Below are positions 11,577-23,010 of a stretch of 64,000 bases of DNA, piece after piece. The notes under the pieces were generated by a model. That model did no database searches. It had not been told where the DNA came from and was given only the letters and a program-made list of their open reading frames with translations. A program made the position numbers and the translations under genes. Each line of letters opens with the position of its first letter. Position 1 is the stretch's first letter. Source of the stretch: Salticus scenicus (taxonomy: Eukaryota > Arthropoda > Arachnida > Araneae > Salticidae); the NCBI GenBank assembly GCA_963930645.1, contig OZ005651.1:328371527-328435526 (forward strand), in the 5' to 3' direction.

Positions 11577-13020
11577 CGTTGCCAACAGCACAGAGAAAGA
11601 CTAAAATAACCCTAAATGGGTTATTAGGTTGCCTTTTATATTTCGTGAATATGGTAATTAGTTCAATTCATTTAAATTAAATGTTAATTAAGTATATTAT
11701 AATTAACAAATTATTTGCATACGTTGTATTTTCGTTTCTTTCCCATCCGAGAAATTTGCATAAATTCTAGTTTAACTGTCTATTTAATCGACCGTATTTT
11801 TTTCCAGGGTTTTATAACATAGATAAATAGGATTCTATGGTCCTCTCAGATTATTTAACTTCAAAACAATCTCTGTGACAATCCACATAATTAATGTGAT
11901 TTGTAATTAGAAGGAATGATAAGAGCTTTGTTCTCATAAACATATCAACCAAGTATCATTTATCATTCTGACGCTTATGAATATAAACTCACTCAAACAT
12001 TTTAGATATAAAAAATCAATATAAAATTTTAAAATAATTAACAAATATTGTGAAAAAGGCAGGAGTGAAATGCTATATATTAGAAATAATGTCTATTTTA
12101 ATTTTCATTAATTAAAAAAATTACTTGATTATGAGAATGAGAATGAGAATGAGAAGTTCAAAACTCAATTTCTTTCTAAGGTATAAAAATGTATATCTTG
12201 TTTAATGTAATGTAGCTTGTTCGTTTAACTAACAATGCTTAAAATATGCTTCTTTTTTCGGCTCAGTATAGAAACAAACTACCATAATCAGATGTTATTT
12301 TATAAAAACTTGTAACTTAATATTAAAAAAAAAAAAAAAAAAAAAAAATCCATAAAAATATAACACTAACCTCTCTTTTACATAAATTATAAAATACTTT
12401 AAAACATTCTTCGGTACGAAGATGACGATAATGATCATACTCTGAAATTTTCATTTTATAAAACTGTCTTACATTATTTTTTAAGGGTCTTAAAGAACAC
12501 TATAAAAATGGTGATTTTATAGGTATATTTCGTATATTTAAATAAAATCAAATATTAATTTTTAGCTCATGGTTACGATAATAAATTTAAAACCCATAAT
12601 TGATGAAATTAGAAGAATGGAATAGGTTTCCCATTAGCCAGGAAAAGTTTAGATGTATTTTTCTTCGTTTCACATTTCAATGTATTTTCAGCTTATCCAT
12701 ATATAGAAAATATCTGTATCGATATGAGTTTTATTTCAATATCTAACAAAAATTTAAAAAAAAAAATAGCTGAAATTCATGAAAATACAAAGTAAATTGT
12801 CATTATGGATATCTTAAATAATATATTTGAAAATTATGAGAAAATCAATTATTTCATATTTCTCTTCAGACTTATAAAACTAATTTTAACCACTAATTGA
12901 TTTATAATTACTACTATTAATTAATTTATAGCTATCGGTTTTCAGTATATTCACATTACCAGAAAGCATCATAAGTTCGAAAAAGAAAAAAGAAAAAAAA
13001 AAGAAAGAAATCGGTGGATT
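11577..13020. other. AT-rich DNA; short GAATGA repeat
   Basis: Four GAATGA-like units lie at about 12,132-12,155, and an A run of about 23 bases lies near 12,326-12,348. Nothing else is recognised. Confidence 0.4.
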
Positions 13021-13022
13021 TA

Positions 13023-13073
<51 letters not shown>
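13021..13073. repeat. AT microsatellite followed by long T run
   Basis: About 24 bases of TA repeat are followed by about 27 T. Confidence 0.9.
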
Positions 13074-13076
<3 letters not shown>

Positions 13077-13642
13077 TCACCATAATTCTACATTATAGTG
13101 CTTTATTTTTGTAAACATGTAAATATATATAAAAAATTGCGGGAGAAAACTACTAGAAAGTAATCTTGTTCAATTTTCTTAACTTTGTTAGCAACATTTG
13201 TTGCATTTTCAGGTAAAATAAATCTCGCGTTCCAAATTAAAAGTTAAACTATATATATAGGATTACACATAAAAATTTACGATGTCATTAACAAGAGCAG
13301 TTTGTTTTAAAATAAAAAATGAGTTTGTTTCACATATAAGATAATTAAAAATACAACATCGCGAATCAAAAATATTGTTATAAACCAAAACCTATTTGTT
13401 TTTAGTTTTTCTGGTAAAAATATAGTTAAAATTTTATTAATATCTTAAATCGAATTTTTTTTAAATATCGTCGTAAGTACAAAATAAACAAAGTACTTTA
13501 AACTATTATGTGACAACTTACTCGTATTAATAATTTGTTAGTATTTATTAGTCATTGTCTATTTAAAGCATACAGCAATCTGTTTCTTAAACGTTTAATA
13601 GCTCTGTGTTTACTATTCATTACTTTTTTTCTTACCTTCACT

Positions 13643-13678
<36 letters not shown>

Positions 13679-13865
13679 CCTTTTATATTACGGTAAACTC
13701 CTGGTGGCAAAATTTGCCAGAAAATATCCGTACACTACGAGAAGAAATTGTAAGCAAAAATTTTCTGTAACCGAACAATACAGAAAATATTCGTAAAAAC
13801 AGATTTTTTCCATAGTATATATTGTAAAAAAAAAACACTCATATTATATAATTTTTCCCCATTTG

Positions 13866-13928
13866 GTCAGACAGGGTCGAACCAAAGCCCTCCGTATAGT
13901 AGGCAAAGGCTTTACCTTGAAGCCACAG
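13866..13928 (-). repeat. tRNA-like module in FB1 left arm
   Basis: On the minus strand, TGGCTTCAAGGTAAAGCC resembles a tRNA D-arm with A-box, and GGTTCGACCC is a near-perfect B-box about 40 bases later. The acceptor stem is not convincing, so this is a tRNA-derived segment and not a tRNA gene. The right arm and the copy near 42.9 kb carry versions of it. Confidence 0.55.
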
Positions 13929-14552
13929 GCGCAGGTATCACGCTCTTACTTAGCACTTTCCAATCCTGTTTTCATATCAAGTTTCCGAATACAAAACAGA
14001 AAAAAATTTTACCCACCAAATAAAATCTTTTACAGTGGTTACAGATATAGTGTAAGACAAAAAGTACGTAAATTCTAGTAAAGAATACAAAACAGAAAAA
14101 AAATTGTACCCACCAGATAAAATCTACTACAAAAATTTGATTATGAGGAAAATATGACTAAACATTCAATGTAATATTTACAAAATTAAAAAGTTAACTT
14201 CATTTATTTAAAATTTAGTAAATTCTGTTTATTTTTTTATAACTAATGTTTAGTATGTTTATGTTAATCTTTATAATTGTGTTTTGCATTTAAAATTGTG
14301 TTTTTAAAAGTTGAAAACAAAAATAAGAGCTTTAATGTTGAATCACTACACTGTAAAAAAATTTGTCTTACACGATAACTGTAACCATTGTAATAGATTT
14401 TATTTTGTGGGCACAAAGATTTTCTGTTTTGTATTCTTTACCAGAATTTACATACCTTTTGTCTTACACTATATCTGTAACCATTGTAACAGATTTTATT
14501 TGGTGGATACAAATTTTTTCAGTTGGAAAACTTGATATGAAAGCAGGATTGG

Positions 14553-14625
14553 AAAGTGATATGTGAGCTTCGAGGTAAAACTTTTGCCTATTATGCGGAG
14601 GACTCTGGTGCAATCCTGTCTGGTC
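14553..14625 (+). repeat. tRNA-like module in FB1 right arm
   Basis: This is the inverted partner of the module at 13,866-13,928. GAGCTTCGAGGTAAAAC matches the D-arm region and GGTGCAATCC matches a decayed B-box. The B-box is less well kept than in the left arm. Confidence 0.5.
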
Positions 14626-14653
14626 AAATGGGGAAAAACTTGTTTAATATAAG

Positions 14654-14685
<32 letters not shown>

Positions 14686-14866
14686 ATTTTTTTAACTATG
14701 TGCACTGCGGAAAAAATCTGTTTCTACGAATGTTTTCTGTATTGTTAGGTTACAGAAAATTTCTGTCGTCTATAATTTTTTTCTCGTAGCATACGGATAT
14801 TTTCTGACAAATTTTGTTGCCAGAAATTTGCTGTAATATAACAGGATTTTTTTTTTTCTTACAGTC

Positions 14867-15654
14867 TGCATTTATTTTTTGTTTTATTTTCATAGTGCAA
14901 ATGAACATTTACTTCCAAAAGTAAAACCTGAAGCTTATATCGTGCTTCGGACAATGTTGAATTCATAAAATACTGAAATTAAAATGAATGCCTGCAGAAT
15001 TTTTTTTTCCCAGAAATTAGAAGGTGTAACGAAAATCACAAACAAAAAAGATGAAAAATCGAAAACATATAAACATGAAATATTCCATAAAATGTTAATT
15101 TCTTTTATATTATAAAAAACTGTTTATGTGTGTCCTAACTGTTTTTGATTAAAAGAAATATTTTCCATTCTTTATAAAAGTTTATGAATTACTATTCACT
15201 GCAATTATTTTGTTTGCCTAGAATCTAGACACACAAAAATCTAAGTAATAAAGACTAGCCCACTTTGTTGTTCTAGAGTGATGCTAATCCAAAACAAAGA
15301 TTTACAAATTAATTCCAGATGGATACCGGTATGTATACATTTTTTAAGAATATTTTTCTGAGATTTTATTGAATTTTGGGATGATTAAATAAGATAAAAC
15401 GCTCTGTAAAAAAAAAAAAAAAATACTGACATCTGAAAATTAGAACGGTTTGTAGGTACGACATACTCTGAACTCTGGTGAACATAATCCATTTTTAAAC
15501 TGGCTCCATATAAATACATGCTAACTGCATTTTCTATCACACTTTTTTCCCTAATTACATTATAAAACTAGTTGGCAGAGATGGGCTCTGCTCAGATCTC
15601 TGTCATACATTTATTTTCATAAATTTCTACTACAAAGCATACTATATATCTGTA
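14867..15654. other. AT-rich DNA without recognised feature
   Basis: I see only short A/T runs and no frames or paired repeats. Confidence 0.4.
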
Positions 15655-16036
15655 CTGATAAGTATAAAGGATTTAAGTCCATATTCTTGATTTTTCAGGT
15701 GACGAAAAATAAAGTTAAACTAACTAAAAACTAATCAGGAGAATCGATTAGGAAAAAGGGATTTCGTTGACTTATACCCTTTATACCATTCAGTGATTGC
15801 CAACCTTCATTTAATAACGGGAAAAAATTGAATTAAGTATTTTATACCATACATGAATGTTAAATTTCTGACTTGAACCTTTTTTTTACCAATGGATTTT
15901 CTCAAAGACTAAATGACATAGACTTAAATCCTTTATACCAATCGATAGAGAATTTTTTTCTGAGTCTGACTATGTACTTAACTCAAAATCGACATTTTTG
16001 GACTTAAATCCTTTATACTTATCAGTACAGATATAT
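15655..16036. mobile_element. MITE with 35-base terminal inverted repeats
   Basis: The ends TATATCTGTACTGATAAGTA and their continuation through GGATTTAAGTCCA are mirrored at 15,997-16,034 with one or two mismatches. The interior repeats the phrase CTTTATACC several times. About 380 bases long and non-coding. The end lies in TATA-rich sequence, so the target duplication cannot be fixed. Confidence 0.8.
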
Positions 16037-16224
16037 ATTAAGAGAAATGAATTTCGTCGATCGCTCGACACGGGAGCAAACTGAAATGACCCACATAGTA
16101 TGGCTACTCAACGCTCAATTCCATATATTCACCTTATCCTAATTTGCTGATTAATTATATTAATGTCAGTTTCGCATTTTATTTTTCATGCGCTTCTATA
16201 CTATTATCGTAATAGTGCAAGTTT

Positions 16225-16830
16225 TTGTGAAACATTGCTCTATTCTGTCATATTAAGAAAATCTTAAATTCCGAATAACTTACGAATAACTTACGAATTT
16301 TTAAAATTCATAATCAGTTATATTCATGTAAGTATCATAAATGATATTTTGAAAGTGATTTGACATCTTTATGATGAAAATATTCTTCATAAAGGCTGTT
16401 TATGAGAAATATATCCCTAATCTGCCATATTAAGAAAATCATAAATTTTGAATAACTTAAAAAGTTTTCAGTATAGAAATTTCACAGTTAATGATGTTCA
16501 TTCCAGCATCATAAATGATATTTTACAGCTGGTCTGACATATTTATGATGAAAATATTCCTTTTAGTGCACGTAATAGCTTGTTTAATAAATAACCCTTT
16601 TAAGCAAAATTTTGCCCTATTCTCTCACGTTAAGAAAATCAAAAATTTCGAAGCTGTTGGCTTGATAGTATCATAAGTTGTATTTTAAAATCTGTCCGAC
16701 CTTTCTACAATTATTTATTCTGAAGACAGTGTGTACACGACTAACTAACTAACTGACTGACTAACCAACGGACGGACACAGTAAAAATTTCGTGATTTTC
16801 GAATTTCTCACTCCTCAAAACGGGCAGAAA
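16225..16830 (-). repeat. Degenerate 180-200 bp tandem repeats with a CTAA/CTGA tail
   Basis: The phrase TATTAAGAAAATC.TAAAT recurs near 16,245, 16,425 and 16,620 (as GTTAAGAAAATC), giving three diverged copies. They end in a run of CTAA and CTGA units (16,740-16,772) followed by TTTCGTGATTTTCGAATTTCTC. The same layout of tandem units, a short repeat run and a TTTCGA-type end is seen near 40.0-40.8 and 43.2-44.1 kb. This suggests one repeat family. Confidence 0.55.
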
Positions 16831-16877
16831 AGTAAAAAAAAAAAAAAAAAAAAATCTGTCTTTGACAGAATTTAATT

Positions 16878-17336
16878 TAGTACGACGGGACTAATTTATA
16901 TATTGCAATATTCTAACTAAAAAAATAAAATGTTATTAGATACCCTGGCAAGTAACAAGCATTTCTCACATAATAGCAAGGTCACCGTATCTGCAAACAT
17001 AGATATAATGGTTATTATGTGAGAAATGCCGGACTGGTTATCAGCCAGGGTGGCTCAGTGGAAGAACATACGCACGTTAAGCGGGGGGCCTCTGTTCAAT
17101 TCCCGGCTCTGGTATTTTTCATGTAGTTGGTATTAAAAAAAAAAAAAAATCTTATACTCCAAGCTACTTAAAATGAATTTTCACGGTTGATGAGTTTATC
17201 AATAAAATTTCTAAATATTTTAAGATAGTTTAAGAAATTAAATGGGAAAATTGAATATTGACAGGCATCCTGGCATATTGATAGTGCGACAACGCAAAAT
17301 CGCTGTCTGAAAGAAATAGTCCTGTCGTACTAAAAA
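16878..17336. mobile_element. Foldback-like element containing a SINE-like segment
   Basis: TTAGTACGACGGGACTAATTT (split as TTAGTACGACGG and ACTAATTT) near 16,878 is mirrored by AATAGTCCTGTCGTACTAAA near 17,315. A second, inner pair, GCATTTCTCACATAATA and its reverse complement, lies at 16,959 and 17,013. The tRNA-like segment at 17,041 lies between the outer arms. Confidence 0.5.
17041..17148 (+). mobile_element. tRNA-derived SINE (short) with poly(A) tail
   Basis: TGGCTCAGTGG is a perfect A-box and TGTTCAATTCC a good B-box about 42 bases on. The segments CCAGGGT and GCTCTGG could pair as a 7-bp acceptor stem with G-U pairs. The D, anticodon and T stems are poor, so it is not a functional tRNA. 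A short 3' extension ends in about 14 A (17,134-17,148). The 16,878-17,336 inverted repeat encloses it. Confidence 0.6.
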
Positions 17337-17699
17337 TCGAAGTCGAAAATTATTACGTATATCTAAGTTATTCCCCATACCTATAGTATGATGGGGAACT
17401 AAAAAGCTGTGCTCGTATCGATAAGTATCTTGCATCAAAATGCAGTGCGTGTTCTACTGTTGCGGCGTTGGCCATTTACCAAAAAATTAAAAGTCCTAAA
17501 AAGAAAGCAAAAAATATATTTTTCGAATTATATATATCGTTTTTAAAATAAACAAATTTTAGAAACTGAATAACGAGCAAATAAATATGACATAATACTT
17601 TCACTCGGCACCAAATTACTTTTTATTTAAAAATGAAAGAAATTACAGTGGATTGAAAGCGATTTTTTTTAATGCATACTCACAAATACATGCATTCAG

Positions 17700-17826
17700 A
17701 AACATATGAAAGTGAATATGAGATAATATATACATACATAGATAGATAGATATAGATATATACACATTTGTATACATATATATATGCACTTATATACTTA
17801 TGTATATATATGAACATTTATATATA
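17700..17826. repeat. TATACA/GATA-type microsatellite
   Basis: Mixed TATA, TACA, GATA units directly abut the left end of the MITE at 17,827. Similar sequence resumes after 18,352. Confidence 0.8.
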
Positions 17827-18352
17827 CAGGGGGATCCAAAAGTCACAGAAAAAATAAAATAATTATTAATAAAAAATTATTGACTGTAGCACTATGTAGT
17901 TTTTACCGATATGGAAAAAACACGCGGGATTTTTTTAGGTAACAAAAGATTTATTAGCAAATTAGTTTAAATTTTCTTGGTCAGATGGAGCTATAATTTT
18001 AAAATTCGTTTTTTACAGTGGTGCAGTATTTTCAATAACGTACTTAGGACTATAAATACTGTCATTCATTAGAATTATCGTCAGACGCTGCACATTGGAA
18101 ATTCTCCTAAAAAAAGCTTCAGTATTCGCAATATGGCGTCATCTGATTACGCGAATCTGTTTACAATGTGAGAGGAAAATGCGAATACAGCGCGATATGC
18201 TGGTGAAGAATCTAACTAACATTTTTTTTTTTTCATTTATGTAAAAAAATCTCATGATTTTCTGTACATTTCAGAGAAAATTGCATGGAGCTACGATCAG
18301 TACTTTTCTAATAATATATTTTAATTTTTTCTGTGACTTTTGGATGGCCCGG
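17827..18352. mobile_element. Mariner-type MITE, family M1
   Basis: The ends read CAGGGGGATCCAAAAGTCAC and, reversed, CCGGGCCATCCAAAAGTCAC, continuing with AGAAAAAA. TA flanks both sides (17,825-17,826 and 18,353-18,354). The interior (AATATGGCGTCATCTGATTA, then CTGTTTACAATGTGAGAGGA) is non-coding. A decayed second copy of the right half lies at 44,815-45,030. Confidence 0.85.
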
Positions 18353-18550
18353 TATATACATTACATTTGTATACACTCACATATCTATATATACGTATAT
18401 ATATATATATATTATTTGAGGTTGTTTGTTTTTTCACACGTATCTATTAATTGCTAAATTTTATAACATTTTTAAATTCTTCACTTTATATATATATATA
18501 CATAATCTCATTACCCGTATAGATTTAAAAGGAGATTCTCTTCTGAAATG

Positions 18551-18705
18551 CCTACGAGCAGGGATGGAACACGGGCGCAGAATTCATACCGGAATCTGTT
18601 TAACAAATTTCTCCACCTATAATATCGTTGATTCAAGAGGTAGAAAATTTTCTTATATTGATAGTGGTATGAATTCTGCGCCCGTGTTCCATCCTTGTAC
18701 GAGGT
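18551..18705. repeat. 155-base hairpin with 29-base perfect arms
   Basis: GGATGGAACACGGGCGCAGA and the next nine bases (18,562-18,590) are exactly reversed at 18,666-18,694. Flanking bases also pair weakly. The arms are GC-rich compared with the surroundings. It is probably a small MITE; a 120-codon frame running through it is a chance frame. Confidence 0.75.
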
Positions 18706-18789
18706 ACCTGAAAAACAAAGGTAATATTATTAACAGTATTTTAAGTACTTTCAAAAGGGTAGTAAGTGTAACCTCAGCTTATAAATGAT

Positions 18790-19614
18790 AAGCTGGATTT
18801 GGATCTAATATACATCATATCTGTTTGATTGGTCCTTTCTTTTTGATTATTAGCCTTAAGAAACTCCATGAAAAAGTGATGGTTCTGGAAGTTTAAAAGA
18901 TGACTTCCATTTCGATGGAATACTCCACTCAAAATTCAAAGTTTTACCAATGTAAATTCCAAGGTTTTTGGTAAGGCAATTAATTTTGTTTATGAAGATT
19001 TTGAAGATTTTGAAGATAACTTCATATTTATTCTATTTTATAAGCTCTTTGATTTGTCACTCTGTAAAACTTAAGAAATTTTAAAAATTCAAATGGGCCT
19101 AGATTCATGATGGTTTTCACTATCTGTAAACTTATCTGTTAACGTACTATATATGAGTGTACTAGGCCAATGTTTCACGTGCCCTATATCAGAAGTTAAA
19201 TGGTGCCACAAAAGTCAAAATTTTCATAACCTTTTTTTTTTCTTCATAACCTCTTTTAGCACATTGTTAAATTACAAAAAGAGGATATTTTTTGAAAGCG
19301 AATTAGTGGCATTTTATGTCTAAAAGTTTTCAGGAGCGTAAAATGAAGTCAAAATCGAACTATGACGAAGCGTTTTTACACTTACCTCTTTTTCACTCTA
19401 TTTATATTTAAAAAATGGAGGGTAAATCAACATTTTTTTAAAAGAAGGAGGTTTCTTTAAAAATTATCTTAAGACCTGAGCCTTATTTCTTCCAAACAGG
19501 AAAAAAAAAAAATCATTGTCACCATTTGCTGTAGGCTAATTTGAATTTTGTGCAATAAGAAATAGTCTATTAAGAAGTCTAAGAGTTTACAAATATGCAA
19601 CGATAAAATGTCTG
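18790..19614. other. AT-rich DNA without recognised feature
   Basis: I see no gene, RNA or paired repeat in this stretch. Confidence 0.4.
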
Positions 19615-19799
19615 ACAAGGAGAGGTCACGACATGGAAAATTCAGATCGGGACGAAATTGCGCAGGGTTGTAGTATACTATGAAGGTAACAACATATTAA
19701 AGCAGTAGGACCCACTAGCCACAGGATTTCAAGGAAAAAGCATTTAAAGTTTCAGTAATCGTTAAATACAAGTTATTTCGCAACACAGACAACGTTCCA

Positions 19800-19860
19800 G
19801 TGACGTGGTCGGCAGAGTAAATGGTTGTCACTCGGAGGGCCCGGGTTTAATGCTACCGAT
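19800..19860 (+). repeat. tRNA-like module in FB2 left arm
   Basis: GTGGTCGGCAGAGTAAATGG resembles a D-arm with a loose A-box. GGGTTTAATGCTACC about 35 bases later resembles a decayed B-box. The inverted copy in the right arm reads GTGTTCAATACTACC, which is nearer to a real B-box. Confidence 0.45.
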
Positions 19861-19867
19861 GCGAATG

Positions 19868-19871
<4 letters not shown>

Positions 19872-19917
<46 letters not shown>
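19872..19917. repeat. GT microsatellite (about 22 units)
   Basis: An uninterrupted GT run sits just after the tRNA-like module in the left FB2 arm. It is absent from the right arm, so it arose or expanded after the arms formed. Confidence 0.95.
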
Positions 19918-19921
<4 letters not shown>

Positions 19922-20069
19922 TTTTTTTTTTTTTTTCCTTTTATTTATTTAATCTAAACATTTTATTTTACTGTTACTTTCTCTTATAATTCAAATCAAA
20001 ATTTGAAAATTTTAATAAATAATAATTTCTTTGTTTTCTTGAACTTAAAAAAAAATGTAGGTTTTAAAA

Positions 20070-20140
20070 TTTTAACTTAAAAAATAAATTTTAGCTTTGT
20101 TTTAATTATAAAATAAAGTAAATATAAAGGGAACCTTTTA

Positions 20141-20184
<44 letters not shown>

Positions 20185-20490
20185 TCGGTAACAAAAGTGT
20201 CCGAACAGTAGCAAAAATTCCTATGTAAAAAAAGTACACTTCATACGGTTTTGTTAAATAAATCCTTGTCGAATCCTGTTCTTAGTCAGTGTGAGAAAAT
20301 TATTCGATTAGGATTTATTTAACAAAATCGTATGAAGTGTACTTTTTTTACATAGGAATTTTTGCTAGTGTTCGGACACTTTTGTTACCGACTGTATATA
20401 TATATATATATATATATATAAGCATTTTATTTTATTTTTACTTTATTTTATAATTAAATCAAGCTAAAATTTATTTTTTTAAGTTATAGA
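20070..20490. repeat. Inner inverted repeat of FB2
   Basis: AAATTTTAGCTTTG with ATAAAATAAAGTAAATA (20,080-20,130) is mirrored at 20,420-20,475. AT repeats and the 213-base MITE separate the two arms. Confidence 0.65.
20182..20394. mobile_element. Palindromic Tc1/mariner-type MITE, family M2, copy 1
   Basis: The ends CAGTCGGTAACAAAAGTGTC match in reverse, and arms of about 90 bases pair almost perfectly. One small difference is an inserted CAGTA in the left arm. TA flanks both sides within AT repeats. A truncated copy lies at 27,614. Confidence 0.9.
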
Positions 20491-21595
20491 AAATAATAAA
20501 TATTACATACATAAAATTATAACAATATAACCTACATATTTTTTAAATCACAAAAATTCAATAATTATTGTTCATTAAAATTTTAAATTTTCAGGTGTAA
20601 CTATTCAAAAGATTAAATTTTGTCCTTACGATTGTTCAACTGCAGCTTCAATAGCAAAATAAGTAAATACATGAAAAAATCAAATAAAAATAAATCAGAT
20701 AAATATACAAACAAAACCTTGAATGATAAATATAAAAATAAAGGTAAAATAGACAAAAATAGACAAATAAATAAATAAATAAAATAAAATAAAAAATAAG
20801 CAGAAGTGTAAAACAGCAGGTGTGTTGAAATTTTGGTTTAAACTTCCTGATATGGTTTTAATATGTGTGAATTACTTAACTGTTTTGAGGTTGTTAATAT
20901 TAGTGAGCAGCCGAAATTTTATTTCGTGCACAGAAAGATAAAAAACAGATGGTCGAAGAAAAAACGTACGTTGATTAATATTTAAAATCTACATTTAAAG
21001 ATTATGTATATTTCTGGTGTTTGTTTGCCTGTCGTATAATTTAATATAATCGGAATTCCGTATTATAATTTATCAAGAAGATGTAATGATTGGAGAAGTA
21101 ATTAGTCAATTTGTTTGGGCTGTAATTATATGTACAATTAAAATCCTTATTTCTGTGTAATATTTTTTTTTCTGAATTAAAAAATAAAGTTTAACATTGT
21201 TTTAAATACACCTAAAATGAAATAAAATGTTTAGATTTTTGAAAGGTCTGCTTTATTTTTTCCTTTATTTTATAGTTAAAACAATATCGTTGAAAAAATT
21301 ATTTATTTATTTTATTTATCTTTTTTATTTATTTATTTATTTTATTTATTAATTTATTATTTATTTTTTAATTTTTTTATTGATTTAGTTATCTTATTTA
21401 TTTATTTATTTATTTAATAGAAAATTATAAATATAAAAATAGAATATTTTTAAACATCCATCTTCCTTTTTCTTTTTTTAAGTTCAAGAAATTTAAATAA
21501 TTTATTAAAATTTTCAAATTTTGAATTGAATTATAACAAAAAGTAACATTAAAATAAAATGTTTAGATTAAATAAATAAAAAGGGGGAGGGTAGT

Positions 21596-21660
21596 ATTGA
21601 ACACGGGCCTTTTGCGTGGCAACCATCTACTCTGCCGACCACGCCACTGAAGCGTTGCGT
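21596..21660 (-). repeat. tRNA-like module in FB2 right arm
   Basis: This is the reverse-complement partner of 19,800-19,860. GTGGTCGGCAGAGTAGATGG is followed by GTGTTCAATAC. Both arms keep the module, so it was present when the inverted repeat formed. Confidence 0.45.
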
Positions 21661-21836
21661 ATGTTGCGAAATAACTTGTATTTAAAGATTTCTGAAACTT
21701 TACATGCTTTTTTTCTTGAAATTCTGTGGCTAGTGGGTCGTAGTGCTTTAATATGCTGTTACCTTCATAGTGTGCTACAATTCTGCGCAATTTCGTTCCG
21801 ATCTGAATTTTCCATCCCGTGACCTCTCCTTGAGAG

Positions 21837-22844
21837 CCAAAAATACGACTAATGCAAAATTCTGTTTAAGACACAATTTATTATACTATTAAATCCGTGT
21901 GTGCGTACGTCCGGCTATCTCTTCACGAACCTCTAAACGCAGAAAGACGCAGAAAATACCAAAGATACAAAATAACCCATGAATTCATAGTTGACCATTT
22001 AAATAAAATTATTTCGATTAGTTAAAAAATACCAACTCAAAACTCAAAGCAAATACAAAGTAAATAGCAAAACGCAACTGCTAAAAAAATGCCCACGTCC
22101 AACAGCGCTAACTGCCAGAAGCGGTTGAGAGGTTATATTTAACTAGCGGAAACGGGATAGGTTAGAGAAACCGTAATGTCCAAAAAAATTTATGTAATCG
22201 TCCGAAAAAAGGTTTTGAGCTGTTTCAGTGATTTTTTTTAAGTTTATTATTATTATTTTATATAAAGTGATATTAAAAAAGTAGTTATTATTATTTTTTA
22301 AATTCATTTATATATGTTAACTAGCGAAACAGGTAAATCCTGATATTCTTTAACCTCATTTCTTACGACATGAGAGCCTCTGCGCAAGTGCGAACTCAAC
22401 GAGTCCAGTGTTAAAATAAGGGTGATAACACTTTCACTTTGAGGGAAAACAAGCGATAAAGGAACATCGAATGACTGAATGTTTACTAAATCCCAGCCTA
22501 TCGGTCAAATTGGCACCCCTCCAAGCACTTGGACTCGTCCTTACTGCTAGTTTTAGGAAACGTGGTTACTCTATAGTTTGCCTTTGCTTAAAAAAAAATA
22601 TATATTGATAAAAATGTAAAATTTTTGGAACAGTTATTATATATAGTAAATAATTATTGCCAAGCAACTACTACCGTAATCTAAAACTAGTTTTTGGGAT
22701 ACCTTCTTGCTATGGTCGAGAGAAGCGAACTAAAAAAACTAAAATTACACAATGGGCAATAAAATTCACAAAAAATCTGGTGTTGAGTGATGAAGAATAA
22801 TAACTTAGTATGCATCAAAGTACGCATCAATAAAATACAAAAAC
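21837..22844. other. Unclassified DNA without recognised feature
   Basis: This stretch is somewhat less AT-rich than average (22,330-22,560 in particular). I see no coding frame with recognisable features. Confidence 0.4.
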
Positions 22845-23010
22845 AAACAACAATTGTTACGGGCTCAAATAACTAAGCCCGACCCTGCAGTACGAAAGAA
22901 ACTTCGTACTTTGCCCAATTAGCGACGCATTTCACACTTTGTAATTATGTTTTTACGTTGCACCTATGCCTGATGAAGTATTGTGCTTCATTGTTTCGAT
23001 CCGAAACAAT
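22845..23010 (+). repeat. Dispersed repeat R2 copy, with CCTGATGAAG segment
   Basis: AACAATTGTTACGGGCTCAA followed by ATAACTAAGC resembles the R2 core at 25.9, 26.8, 27.5 and 54.0 kb. About 90 bases on is GCCTGATGAAGTATTGTGCT, reminiscent of Penelope-like element ends but without a proper hammerhead fold. Confidence 0.4.

Larger units (their letters stand above)
13639..14866. mobile_element. Foldback element FB1 with long arms
   Basis: The arms (about 13,639-14,135 and 14,343-14,866) are reverse complements over most of their length. Shared blocks include AAATATCCGT with its partner ACGGATATTT, TTTTCTGTAACC-type sequence, CAATCCTG...ATATCAAGTT, and a block of about 95 bases containing GGTTACAGATATAGTGTAAG. 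That block occurs twice in the right arm. The ends read CACTGCAAAAAA and, reversed, GACTGTAAGAAAAA. A partial copy of the same family lies at 42,658-43,080. Each arm contains a tRNA-like module. No transposase is encoded, and no clear target duplication was found. Confidence 0.8.
19615..21836. mobile_element. Foldback element FB2 with nested palindromes
   Basis: Arms of about 470 bases (19,615-20,090 and 21,455-21,836) are clearly reverse complements. Shared blocks are GGAGAGGTCACG, GAACGAAATTGCGCAG-type sequence, ACTATGAAGGTAACA, and AAATTTGAAAATTTTAATAA. Both arms carry a tRNA-like module about 190-240 bases from the outer end. The left arm alone has a GT run. A second inverted pair and a MITE are nested in the interior. 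There is no transposase. Confidence 0.75.

Noticed and set aside
17041..17115. Possible functional tRNA gene
   Set aside because: A- and B-boxes and an acceptor-like pairing exist, but D, anticodon and T stems do not form well, and a poly(A) tail follows. A tRNA-derived SINE fits better.
18426..18788. 120-codon frame
   Set aside because: It runs through the 155-base hairpin and AT microsatellite and matches no protein I know.
22968..23010. Hammerhead-like CCTGATGAAG segment
   Set aside because: No GAAA follows a plausible stem II, so the core fold cannot form.
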